Shown: piece by piece, positions 30,158 to 39,710 of the stretch
Layout: the number at the start of each line of letters is the position of its first letter
Numbering within the stretch: position 1 is the first letter of the stretch
DNA from: Phycomyces nitens
Lineage: Eukaryota > Mucoromycota > Mucoromycetes > Mucorales > Phycomycetaceae
Assembly: GCA_022702545.1 (NCBI GenBank)
Contig: JAHRBC010000006.1
Location: 3,685,501 to 3,749,500 of the forward strand
Length of the DNA: 64,000 bases
Direction of reading: 5' to 3'
Made by a program: the position numbers and the translations under genes
Notes under the pieces: model-generated
What the model was told of the DNA's origin: nothing
What the model saw: only the letters and a program-made list of their open reading frames with translations
Database searches by the model: none

Positions 30158-31838
30158 TATTCTTTAGGCTGCTCTTATTGGTTCTCTCATATTTTTAGTA
30201 TATGTTTCAGCGCACTTTTTCTTTTCCTCTTTTCCTTTACCTGTTTTATCATTGCTTTGGACCTCTCCTTTGAAATAAAATCAAATAACTCTCCATCACG
30301 TAAGATTGCCACCTTAATAAATGCCTGATTGGCATTTTGTATACCACATCTTCAGCTCTGTTGTTTTTAATCTAGGAATGAAACACACATCTCACCCGTT
30401 TTCAAACACCAAAAAAAATGAAATTTTTTTATAGAGCTGTATTACGCCGAGGTTAGTTTATATTTCTTTTCTTTGCTTTGCTCTACTTCTTTGAAGTAAA
30501 ACTAAATGACCCTCCCTTATGTAAGGTTGTCAATGACATAAACATCCAATTGGAATCTTGTATACCACATCTTCAGCTCTGCTATCTTTAATCAAGGAAT
30601 GAAACACTCATCTCATAATTTTTCACGCACTAAAAAAAGGTGAAAATTTTTTATAGCTATATTACGCCAAAGTTTGTCGTTCCCCACCTCCCCACCTGGG
30701 AATCTCTGTAGAATATACATATTGTTTTCTTAATGATGTACTTATTCTGCCAACTACCATTATATTTGAATAAGTTTTAAATCTTATGAGTTGACTTTAC
30801 AGCAATATCTTTTTTATGGTAAGAATATTATAATATGTGTACACTCTTTAATTAATCATATTGCGCATTCTCTATTCTCCTTCTACCGTATCTAGTATTT
30901 ACATCTGTACGCTTCATATAGTGACATTAATTCAAGAGATGCTTGGCACGCCGATTAACAAGCACAATATATACTGGTATGCCATCCAAAACAATATGCT
31001 CGGTTTATTTGATTGCTTCATTCTCTGACCACAATATTCTTATAGCAATTGATGAAGACCAAAGACCATCCAAGTCACGACAGTGATCCACAACAAGATG
31101 CTCGGCACGCAGATTGACAAGCACAACAAATACTGGTATGCTATCCAAAATAATAGGCTCGGTTTATTTGATTACTTCATTCTCTGACCACAATATTTTT
31201 ATAGCAATTGATGAAGACCAAAGGCCATCCAAGTCATGAAAATGATCCACAACAAGATGCTCGGCACACCGATTAACAAGCACGATATATACTGGTATGC
31301 TATCCAAAATAATAGGCTCGGTTTATTTGATTACTTCATTCTCTGACCACAATATTTTTATAGCAATTGATGAAGACCAAAGGCTATCCAAGTCATAACA
31401 ACATGTTGTTGGCATTGTGTATAGCTTGAGTAAAAGGTTTGTACCATATACGTTTTATAATATTAAATAGTATTTGCTTTTGGTATGTTTCAATATTATT
31501 ATTATATATATTTTAATATTATTTGAAATAAATCAAAATTATAATAAAAAATAAACCATTATTTCAAATAAATGGCAGTAAAAAAAGAATGGGTGCTAGT
31601 GTATAAAGTAATATAAAAGAGAAGCTATAGTATATAAAGAAACGATTTTGGTTGGATAAAAAAACGGTAGCTGTGCCTATTCCTGCCTCATAACTACCCT
31701 TTTTTTTCGCACTAAAAAAATGGTAACAGCTACCAAAATTGCCTTATACAGAGTCTTTACTACTGTTTTTTTTGGTGGGAAAAAACGGTAGTAATGCTAC
31801 CAAAACGGTAGTTAGCTACCGTTTTTTTCGCCGTAGTG
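30158..31838. other. Right terminal region of A
   Basis: Non-coding. It carries inverted copies of the features listed for the left end of B: the 220-bp direct repeat (30240-30680), the 160-bp tandem repeat (30935-31425), and GGTAG/CTACC palindromes (31665-31830). It ends in the CACTACGGC terminus. Together with 29765-30157 it forms a 2.07-kb inverted copy of 5977-8055. Confidence 0.85.
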
Positions 31839-31841
31839 AAC

Positions 31842-31870
31842 CTTGAAGACATATGTTAAAAGCATTACTG
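31842..31870 (-). repeat. Solo LTR 1, segment 2 of 3
   Basis: 29 bases continuing solo LTR 1 after element A, ending in the ACTG duplication made by solo LTR 2. Confidence 0.9.
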
Positions 31871-32218
31871 TGTCAGAGTTGACATAGCGAATAATAACCC
31901 AGATAATCAGGTACCCAATCGGTAATGCTTTTAACATATGTCTTCAAGGTTATACCGATTGGTTCCCCTTTTTGTAAAACCAAGACATATTCTCATCGCC
32001 TCTCATAAAGAGATAACCAATGTGTCTTGAGTAAAAAGTAATTAGTTTAGATAGTTTCACTTATAAAATCTGTATAAATACTACAACGATTTGTATCAAT
32101 AAAAAAGGATTCAATTCTCTATATTCCTATTTATCCTAAACGTCCTAGTTGGTGGTGATCTATTGCAAAACTCATCTAAGTCAAGCATTAGCAAGATACA
32201 CCCAGTCGAGACTTGACA
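31871..32218 (+). repeat. Solo LTR 2 (348 bp) inserted in solo LTR 1
   Basis: TGTCAGAGTTGAC...GACTTGACA, flanked by ACTG at 31867-31870 and 32219-32222. It lies opposite in orientation to LTR 1 and there is no internal region, so it is a solo LTR left by recombination. Confidence 0.93.
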
Positions 32219-32222
32219 ACTG

Positions 32223-32271
32223 ATTGGGTACCTGATTATCTGGGTTATTATTTGCTATGTCAACTCTGACA
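32223..32271 (-). repeat. Solo LTR 1, segment 3 of 3
   Basis: The last 49 bases of solo LTR 1, ending TGACA, followed by the TATA target duplication. Confidence 0.9.
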
Positions 32272-32531
32272 TATACTCCTGTTTCCCCAGTGGGATTGAC
32301 CTTTTGCCTTTGTTATAGTGTGATAAGGGGGTGATGCGAATCACGGGATGTTGAAGTTGGTGCCCGGACCACTACTTGATCCACCTTATAATTTATTTCT
32401 ATAGTCAACCAATAAAGGACAGTCTTCTTTCCATTATAATATTGCGTAGCAACTATACCATTTATTCATAAGAATTCTCAACCCCAAATCATCAACTAAC
32501 ATAAATAACTACCCGTTCCTAACGGTACATT
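32272..32531. other. Unassigned sequence between solo LTRs 1 and 3
   Basis: 260 bp without a recognisable gene. It may be original host intergenic DNA. Confidence 0.4.
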
Positions 32532-32879
32532 TGTCAGAGTTGACATAGCGAATAATAACCCAGATAATCAGGTACCCAATCGGTAATGCTTTTAACATAT
32601 GTCCTCAATGTTATACCGATTGGTTCCCCTTTTTGTAAAACCAAGACATATTCTCATCACCTCTCATAAAGAGATAACCAATGTGTCTTGAGTAAAAGAG
32701 TAATTAGTTTAGATAGTTTCACTCATAAAATCTGTATAAATACTACAACGATTTGTAACAATAAAAAGCATTCAATTCTCTATATTCCTATTTATCCTAA
32801 ACGTCCTAGTTGGTGGTGATCTATTGCAAAACTTATCTAAGTCAAGCATTAGCAAGATACACCCAGTCGAGACTTGACA
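32532..32879 (+). repeat. Solo LTR 3 (348 bp)
   Basis: Same family as LTRs 1 and 2, flanked by CATT at 32528-32531 and 32880-32883. It ends 90 bp from the 3' end of the tRNA gene. Confidence 0.93.
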
Positions 32880-32968
32880 CATTAAAAGCTTATCGATAGC
32901 ATAATCGATACAATAGTAAAAGGAAGACCATCCCAGATCAGGAACGACACATAAATAACAAAAACGAA

Positions 32969-33041
32969 AGCCCAACGGGGGGGTCGAACCCCCAACCTTG
33001 AGATTAAGAGTCTCACGCTCTACCGATTGAGCTAGCCGGGC
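32969..33041 (-). tRNA. tRNA-Lys(CUU)
   Basis: Read leftward from 33041 it begins GCCCGGCTAGCTCAATCGG and folds into a full cloverleaf without an intron. The acceptor stem GCCCGGC pairs with GTTGGGC (two G-U pairs). The anticodon stem-loop GAGACTCTTAATCTC has anticodon CTT. The B box is GGTTCGACCCC and the A box is TAGCTCAATCGG. The discriminator base is U, as in yeast tRNA-Lys(CUU). A T5 run about 8 bases past the 3' end serves as Pol III terminator. It is the only host gene in the window. Confidence 0.96.
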
Positions 33042-33052
33042 TTCACATATTT

Positions 33053-33816
33053 TGACACAGGTGTTGTAGAATTGCCAGCTGCACCACAAAACTAGCAGAA
33101 ACTCCGTGACGTCACTAAGGGCCCCACCAAGAAAAAGTGCTACGTCACAACTAACCGTCACTACCATCGTCAGAACTTCAGCGGGACCTGAAGTTATCCC
33201 CAATTTCCGGATTCCTTGTCCAGAATATTGTCTCAACTCTTTTTCCTTTTTTATCTTTAAAGATTATTTCCCCTTACTTCGATTTACCCTGACATTTTTA
33301 CCTTTACCCATTCCATTGTTCACACTTCGATAATTCTTTCCAGCTTACCCCCCATATTTTATACCTCTTGTTCATTGACACTTTTCCGGATTTGTTCATA
33401 TAATCTATTTTATCTTTAGTTGTAGTTGGAATGATATTTGAATAACATAATTAGTAAGAAGAGCTATTCAATAGTTTTGTATAAAAGAAGAGCAATATCT
33501 CTATCAATAAAATTCATTCAGTTTTCCGATTATTTTCTTTTGAACCCAATTCGAGCTTGTATTGTCCTGAGTGAAATACAAGGCTGTTTTCCGTTAAAGT
33601 TATAAGATCTCTGTCTCACTGTTGGTTCCGTTGTCCGTTGTCCGTATTATCTGTCCGTTTTTCTGTCCGTTTTTCTGTCCGTTGCCGTCCGTTTTTCTGT
33701 CCGTTCTTATCCCGATTCCTGTCCGTTGATTGTCCCGAGTTAAATCAACTAGCCCTTAACTGTCCGTAAACCTTCTTGACCAGTTTACGCTACACAACCA
33801 AACTCAACACGCGTCA
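33053..33816 (+). repeat. LTR a (764 bp) beside the tRNA gene
   Basis: Begins TGACACAGG and ends CAACACGCGTCA, flanked by ATTT at 33049-33052 and 33817-33820. The 3' end resembles that of the J LTR (ACTCAACAC..GTCA), so a gypsy origin is likely. TATAAAAG at about 33480 and AATAAAATTC at about 33506 could be a TATA box and polyadenylation signal. It contains a (CTGTCCGTTTTT)-type repeat at about 33630-33720. No internal coding region is present. Confidence 0.85.
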
Positions 33817-33819
33817 ATT

Positions 33820-34072
33820 TGACAAAGGCGTTGTTGATTTCCTAGCTGCACCACAAAACTAGCAGAAATCCCGTGACGTCACTAAGGGCCCCACCAAGAA
33901 AGAGTGCTACGTCACAACTAACCGTCACTACCATTGTCAGAACTTCAGCGGGACCTGAAGTTATCCTCAATTTCCGGATTTCTTGTCCAGAATATTGTCT
34001 CAATTCTTTTTCCCTTTTATCTTTAAAGATTATTTCCCCTCATTTCGATTTACCCTGACATTTTTACCTTTA
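33820..34072 (+). repeat. LTR b, truncated by element C
   Basis: Starts TGACAAAGG and is a diverged copy of the first 250 bp of LTR a. Its first base lies within the ATTT duplication of LTR a, so LTR a inserted exactly at its edge. Element C cuts it at 34073, and the rest should lie past the right end of C outside the window. Confidence 0.85.
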
Positions 34073-34312
34073 CACTGCAAAAATCAATTTAAATCATAAT
34101 TTAATAGTTATCTGGAATTATCAATAACATGAGTAAAAATATTTATAACTCAGGCAAAATCTTGCATTAACAATAGAGATTGATTTGAATGTTTTTATTG
34201 GCTGAATGATATTCAATCATTTGATTTATTATTCTCAAGTAAAAAAGTATTTTTTAATTATTAGTACTAGATACTTTGTACTCCTTCTTTACTATACTAA
34301 GTAACAAGAAAA

Positions 34313-37300
34313 ATGTCTTCCATTCATAATTCCAATGAAGTGCAATGCAGATGCTCAAAATGCTCTCGCAATCATTCTGGCTTCACAATGACGAGCAAAA
34401 GAACTGCAGCACGCCATGTCTAAAGTGATGAGGACAAATTGTTTAACAGCCAGATTAATAGTAAATAAGCTACAGAAATATAGACCTTAATAATAATAAT
34501 ATATAATCCAAACCAAATAGCATATTCAAGCCAAGTAAACACTATCAATAATACTATAGACATAGACCAGACTGAAGAGAGTTTTGAGTGTAATTTTATT
34601 TTATTTACCAAAGGGATATTCAACTGTATTTAAATTGTGTATCCATAGACAATATTTCTTCTCCTGGTACACCTTTACCAATTGAGAATATAGAGTTCTT
34701 CTTACCTCTTTCAGTGGAAGAGTCTATTTTTGGAACAGGTGAAGAAGATCTTGATGCTTTCTCTGACTCTGAAGACTATGAGAAGAGTGATGACGATGAA
34801 GAGCAGGACCAGGATGAAGAAACAGGTGCAAAATAAAAAAAGGATGATGTTATTACTAAAAGGAATACATTAACATGCGGCTCAATCAACTTATAGATAA
34901 TTTACCAAACCTTCCTCAAGATCCATGGCACCGACTGATAACGGTGTTCATTGTCATGTTCATATCTTGTTTTGTTGTTGATGAGGGCAGCGCCATTTTG
35001 ATTACCTTTATCAATTCCGTTCTTGAGCACTATGGCGAGGAATTTCGTCTTCCTACTAGTATTCCTGGCTTGAAGAAAATGAGTGGATTCAGCAACTTAA
35101 CAAGTGGCGTGTTAAAATATGTAGCATGTGGAAATTGTCATAGTATCTTCAGTGATGTTAATGGAGCTCCTAGTACATGCGACTTCACGAAACTTGGAAG
35201 CAATAGAGAGTGTGGAAACGCATTGTACAAAATCAGCAACAACAAAACTATGAGACCAAACCGCACATATGTATATAACTCACTCAAAACAGCCTTGAAA
35301 AAAATGTTCTAGCGCCCTACATTTGAGAATCAAATTAACAAGTGGAATCGTGGACCAAAGATTGATGGAACAATGTTTGACGTATATGATGGAAGAATGT
35401 GGAAGGAGTTCGTAGATGAAGCTGGTTTACAATTTGTTGCCAAGGAAAGGTCGTTGCTGCTCACTCTCAACATTGATTGGTTTCAACCCTTTGATGGGGT
35501 AACATATTCCTGTGGAGCAATATACCTGACGATCAACAACCTCCCAAGAGAAGAGCAAAATAAGGCAGAGAATGTCATACTTGTGGGTCTGATGCCTGGA
35601 CCAAAAGAAGCCAGCACTTCAGAGATAAATAACTATCTTCGTCCTCTTGTTGATGAGCTGAAAGACTTGTACAAAGGCATCTATATCAACACCCACACAT
35701 GCTCCAAGACTCTGGTCTGTGCTGCTCTGCTAATGGTTGCATGCGATATACCTGCTGCAAGAAAAACATGTGGATTCACTTCGCACAACAGTACAAATGC
35801 ATGCCATAAGTGTAATCGCCACTTCCATCGGTTTGAAGGTACCGGCATCGTCGATTATTCTGGTTTCAAGTCGTCTGAATGGACAGGCAGAACCAAAGAA
35901 GAAAATATGAAGCATGCTAGTATGTGGAAGAATGCAGTAACCAATACAGAGAGAAAACGATTGGAGGTTGAAAACGGGGTTCGCTGGTCAGAGCTCCATC
36001 GACTAGGATACTTTGAGCCCGTAAGATCAACAATAATTGATCCAATGCACAACCTTTTCCTGGGAACTGCAAAGAGAATGATCGAAAAATGGTTATTTGA
36101 TAATCTTCTCAATGACCATGATCTTGCGGAAATGCAAAATGAAGCAAATACCATGACTCTGCCACCAGACTATACCACGTTAACCACAAAGATTGGAAAG
36201 GGATTTCCTTTCATGAAAGCCGATGAATGGAAATCCTGGTGCTTAGTATATTCTCCTGTCGTGCTCAAGTCTCGATTACCCAATGATCTTTTTGTCAACT
36301 GGATTCATTTCGTTGATGCATGCCGATTATTAACAAAGCCAAGTATCACCAATGAAGAATTAACCCAAGCTCACAACAGTCTGGAGAAATTCTGTATTGG
36401 ATGTGAGAAATTATATGAGCCCGATCTTTTATCGCCCAATATGCACCTTCATCTTCACCTGAAAGAAACGATCCAAGATTTTGGCCCAATATACGGATAC
36501 TGGCTTTTCAGCTTTGAACGATACAATGGCCTGATCAAAGGTTTCAACACGAACAAGAAGAATGGTTTTGAAAAAACCTATATGGATAAATTTATCGAAA
36601 ATGCATCAAAGGGCGATTTTTACAGATCACACCTCACCACCCTCACCAACCCATCTCATCTCTCCCTCTTCCAAAAACTGTCTACCAGTATAACAGAAAC
36701 CTATGCCACAATCCCTCCCCAAAACAATATGATTACCATATTTCACTTGCCTACGTTTGTTGACTCTGCAACTGAAACTGAAACATGCATATTAGGAAAC
36801 GAGTCTCTTCCACCATCAGCCTTGCCATTAAAACTCCAAGAGCCAACAACAATGAGAACGGCCGAGTACAATTGCCTTCTCAAGTTCTATCGCATTGAGT
36901 ACCAAGACAATCTCTTGCAAAGCGCCAAAGGTGTAGTCCAGAGCTCAAATTTTGTCAATGACCGAATCCAGAAGATTCCATTCATTAATCTTCTTGGCCA
37001 AGTCTACAAAGGTGGTGAAGGGTCAAATACAAGAGGGTCGTATATCCAGGCTATATACATTGAGAAAAATAGTGAGTCGAGCTATACCTATGCTGGCTAT
37101 ATCAAGTATCTTTTTGCCCACAATTTTTCTCCAAAACCCACCTATGACAACTTTATGACACGACTCAATCCTCAGCATGTCTTTGCTTTTGTTGAATGGT
37201 ACGAAGTTCTTCAACATCAGCCAAGAATAGACCAAGGAATTGATATGTATAAGCCAACCTTTCAAAAATATGACTATGACAACATTCTACCAGTTCATCG

Positions 37301-37394
37301 AATTCTATCTCCAATTGCAATCGGCAATCAAGCTTCTGGCCGTGGTGCAGCCAAAGTCATTGTTATTCCATTGCCTAGAAAAATTTATGCTTAA
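34313..37394 (+). pseudogene. Element C gene 1: transposase, multiple disruptions
   Basis: Exon 1 (ATG 34313) encodes the zinc-finger motif CRCSKC...GF...RH but meets TAA at 34421-34423. Acidic exons follow (to about 34826). The large exon is open from 34875 to 35312, where TAG (35310-35312) replaces a Leu or Ser codon before RPTFEN. It is then open to TAA at 37394. Core motifs are complete: CGNCHSIF, DWFQPFDG, LMPGPKEAS, ACDIPAARKTCGF, CHKCNRHF, DPMHNLFLGTAKRM and FGPIYGYWLF. The exon junction before 34875 also does not keep frame with ATG 34875. This is an old copy. Confidence 0.88.
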
Positions 37395-37491
37395 TCTTCT
37401 TCTTATTTTTTTACTTTCTTACATAAAATATGCAATATATATATGCCAAAATCAATATAGATGAAGGAGTGAAAAAGAGATGCTTGTTGAT

Positions 37492-38720
37492 TTATTCACG
37501 CTTTGACCATGTGGGAATTTTGGCTACTAAGCCGCGAGGAATTGTCTTTTGTATGACAACATAATGACAAGTCTTCAATTGACTGGCTTTCTTTCCTAGA
37601 TCTTTTTGGCAAGCATGTCCAAAAAGTCAAACAGCTCATTCAGCTATACAGATATATTTTATCATTAGACATAAAACATAAGAAATATCAATCTGCCTGT
37701 GTTTTACCTCATCACTCCTCCAATTTGGACGAAGTACCCTCACAGTGATCTCCATGTCTGTTTCATCATCTGACATTACATCTCTATGAAAGACGCCACT
37801 GGCATCCCTGTTGAATCTTCTTTCAACAGCTTCCTTGTGCTTTACAAAGGTTCTCTTTCGTCTCTTGAAAAGCCAAAGTGAAAAAGCATAATATATAAAT
37901 ATTTGCGCATTTTATTTAATATTCACTTACTTCAGTTTTTCGGTTGCCTCTTCGGTTTGCTGTCTTTTTTGCTTCTCTAAGCTCTGGCACAAGCTTGCTA
38001 TCAGACAAACGGTTATAATAATTATTTATAATTATTGTGCCCAGTTCTTTTCCTGTTACTGATGTTGATTCAGGCTGTTCATGGGCATATATGATCAGAG
38101 CGTTTGCTAGATTCTGATTGACATCATCAGCCAATCCAACACTGACATCCCAAGTTGGCTTCTCTTCATTATCCTTGATCAAACTGGGATCGTCTGATTT
38201 AAGATGAAAGTTTTTCAAGTAATCTCGAATAACTTTCTAAAAGTATATATTAATAATATATTTTGATATTACTGTTTCATTTAGAACTTACAGATAACTT
38301 TGGATATCTTGTTGCACTGACGATATCCTGAAGGCTAACTTGTGAGTTAGAGACAGAAAGAATATCTTCAGGTTGGATGATATTCACGATCTCATTATTT
38401 TCTACCACGGGCATTTGGACTGATACTTGGTCTCTGGCTTGGCAAGCAACAAGACCATTGAGAGACAACATCATTTGCCTTTCGTTATCATACACTGCAC
38501 CAACTTGTGTTGATACACCAGTTAACTTTTTATCAATGGTGGATAAAAGGCCAACCATAGTGTTATATTCACTCCTGGGGATTGTTACATCGTCAAATCT
38601 AGAAGCAAGTAATGGGCGAGGGGTGACAACACGGCCAGTGTTCACTGTGGTAAGTAGTGATCTGGAGGATGACGCTCTTGCAGACATGTTCTTCTTTCCC
38701 TTGTTTAATTGCTGGCTCAT
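37492..38720 (-). pseudogene. Element C gene 2: accessory protein, broken near the end
   Basis: Exon 1 (ATG 38720) has a predicted coiled coil (YNTMVGLLSTIDKKLTGVS). Exon 2 (from about 38235) has the helical domain with NQNLANALIIYA and a basic end. The third exon keeps a SWRSDE-equivalent near 37715-37735. The fourth contains TAG and TGA in its first frame. The conserved ending IPTWSKRE is found in another frame at about 37495-37520, so a frameshift has occurred. It lies convergent with gene 1. Confidence 0.75.
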
Positions 38721-39468
38721 AATTTACAGATTCTGGTATTTATTCAATTGTAAGTATTTGTCTGATAGTAATCACTCTATAGAATATAGTTGTTCATGTA
38801 TCAACATACATTTTACTATTTAGTGTTAAGGTCTGCTTGAAAAAAATCTTTGAGTATTTTGATTATAAATATAAAAATGAATTGTTATTCTTATGACATA
38901 TCAATCAAGCAGAGGATCTATCTGTGTTCCAGTCGGTACTTGCCCGATATCAATAAATGTTGTCTATCTTAATATTTATAAAATCTAGATTTGACAATGA
39001 TACATATATATATATAATTATTATTTAATATCTTCAGATCTTTAGTTTGATTAATTACTTGAATATTCATTCCAACCATATAACTAAATATTCATTCGTT
39101 TTATAAAATAATATCTTTTACGAGTATGCCTATTTCTATTGTTTTTATATTTTTATTTCCTAAACCATTCATGTAGCACTGAGAGTACAACGAATATTAC
39201 AGACTGCATTTGCGCACAGTGTGTTAATCGCCTTTTTTGCATACTTGGTATTCACAACAAACATATTTTTCTTTTTTTATTTTCAAAAAAAAATACGTAA
39301 TCATCTCTCAGATTCTACGGCTATTTCAAGGATTGTTTTTTATTCATCCATTTTTTTCTTTCTCTACTTTTTATTATCATCCAAGTACTTCTTCTAAAGC
39401 GCGGTTTGCTATATATACTCCTGGCAAACAAAATCAAAATCATTCTGGTATACAAAGATAAGTACTAT
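38721..39468. other. Element C sequence upstream of D
   Basis: AT-rich, with pyrimidine runs near 39260-39380. It sits where gene 3 begins in other elements. I could not find a frame-keeping set of micro-exons here, probably because of decay and the D insertion. Confidence 0.4.
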
Positions 39469-39710
39469 CACTGGAAAAATGGGCTGGATTACTAGTGCAC
39501 CAAGAGTACTTTAAGGTGTAGGAAATATAGGCCTTTTTTTCAACTCAGAAGATTTTTTTTATTCAAATAAAAAAAGACTTTTTAACAGATCCTATTGGTT
39601 CGGGCAAACAAGTAAAATACAATAGTTTTTTTTTGTCTATAAATTGACAGCAAATAAAACATATGAAGCACTTGTTTCCTTTTTTATCTTACAATCGAAT
39701 CACACAAAAT

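Larger units (their letters stand above)
1310..31838. mobile_element. Element A: Plavaka/CACTA-type DNA transposon, host of the left nest
   Basis: The left end is CACTATGGCGG at 1310. The right end is the reverse complement of CACTACGGCGAAAAA, ending at 31838. Both sides carry the 3-bp duplication AAC (1307-1309, 31839-31841), and both flanks are pieces of one solo LTR. Gene 1 (transposase) runs leftward from 5159. A small gene (5480-5704) and gene 2 (from 5823) run rightward. Element B (5977-29273) is inserted in gene 2, so A without nested insertions is about 7.2 kb. A 3-bp duplication and CACTA ends are standard for the CMC/EnSpm superfamily. Confidence 0.92.

Noticed and set aside
5977..31838. 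A single element with 2.07-kb terminal inverted repeats (5977-8055 and 29765-31838)
   Set aside because: Flanking triplets differ (AGA and AAC). AGA matches the end at 29273 and AAC matches the end at 1310, so two nested elements in opposite orientation explain the repeat.
32272..32531. Internal region of the 348-bp LTR element
   Set aside because: It lies outside the TATA duplication of LTR 1 and shows no primer-binding site next to an LTR or any coding frame.
31871..32879. LTRs 2 and 3 as the two LTRs of one short retrotransposon
   Set aside because: Each has its own 4-bp duplication (ACTG and CATT), and the sequence between them includes the end of LTR 1.
32772..33236. Minus-strand frame of 154 aa
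   Set aside because: It runs across LTR 3, the tRNA gene and LTR a, and resembles no protein.
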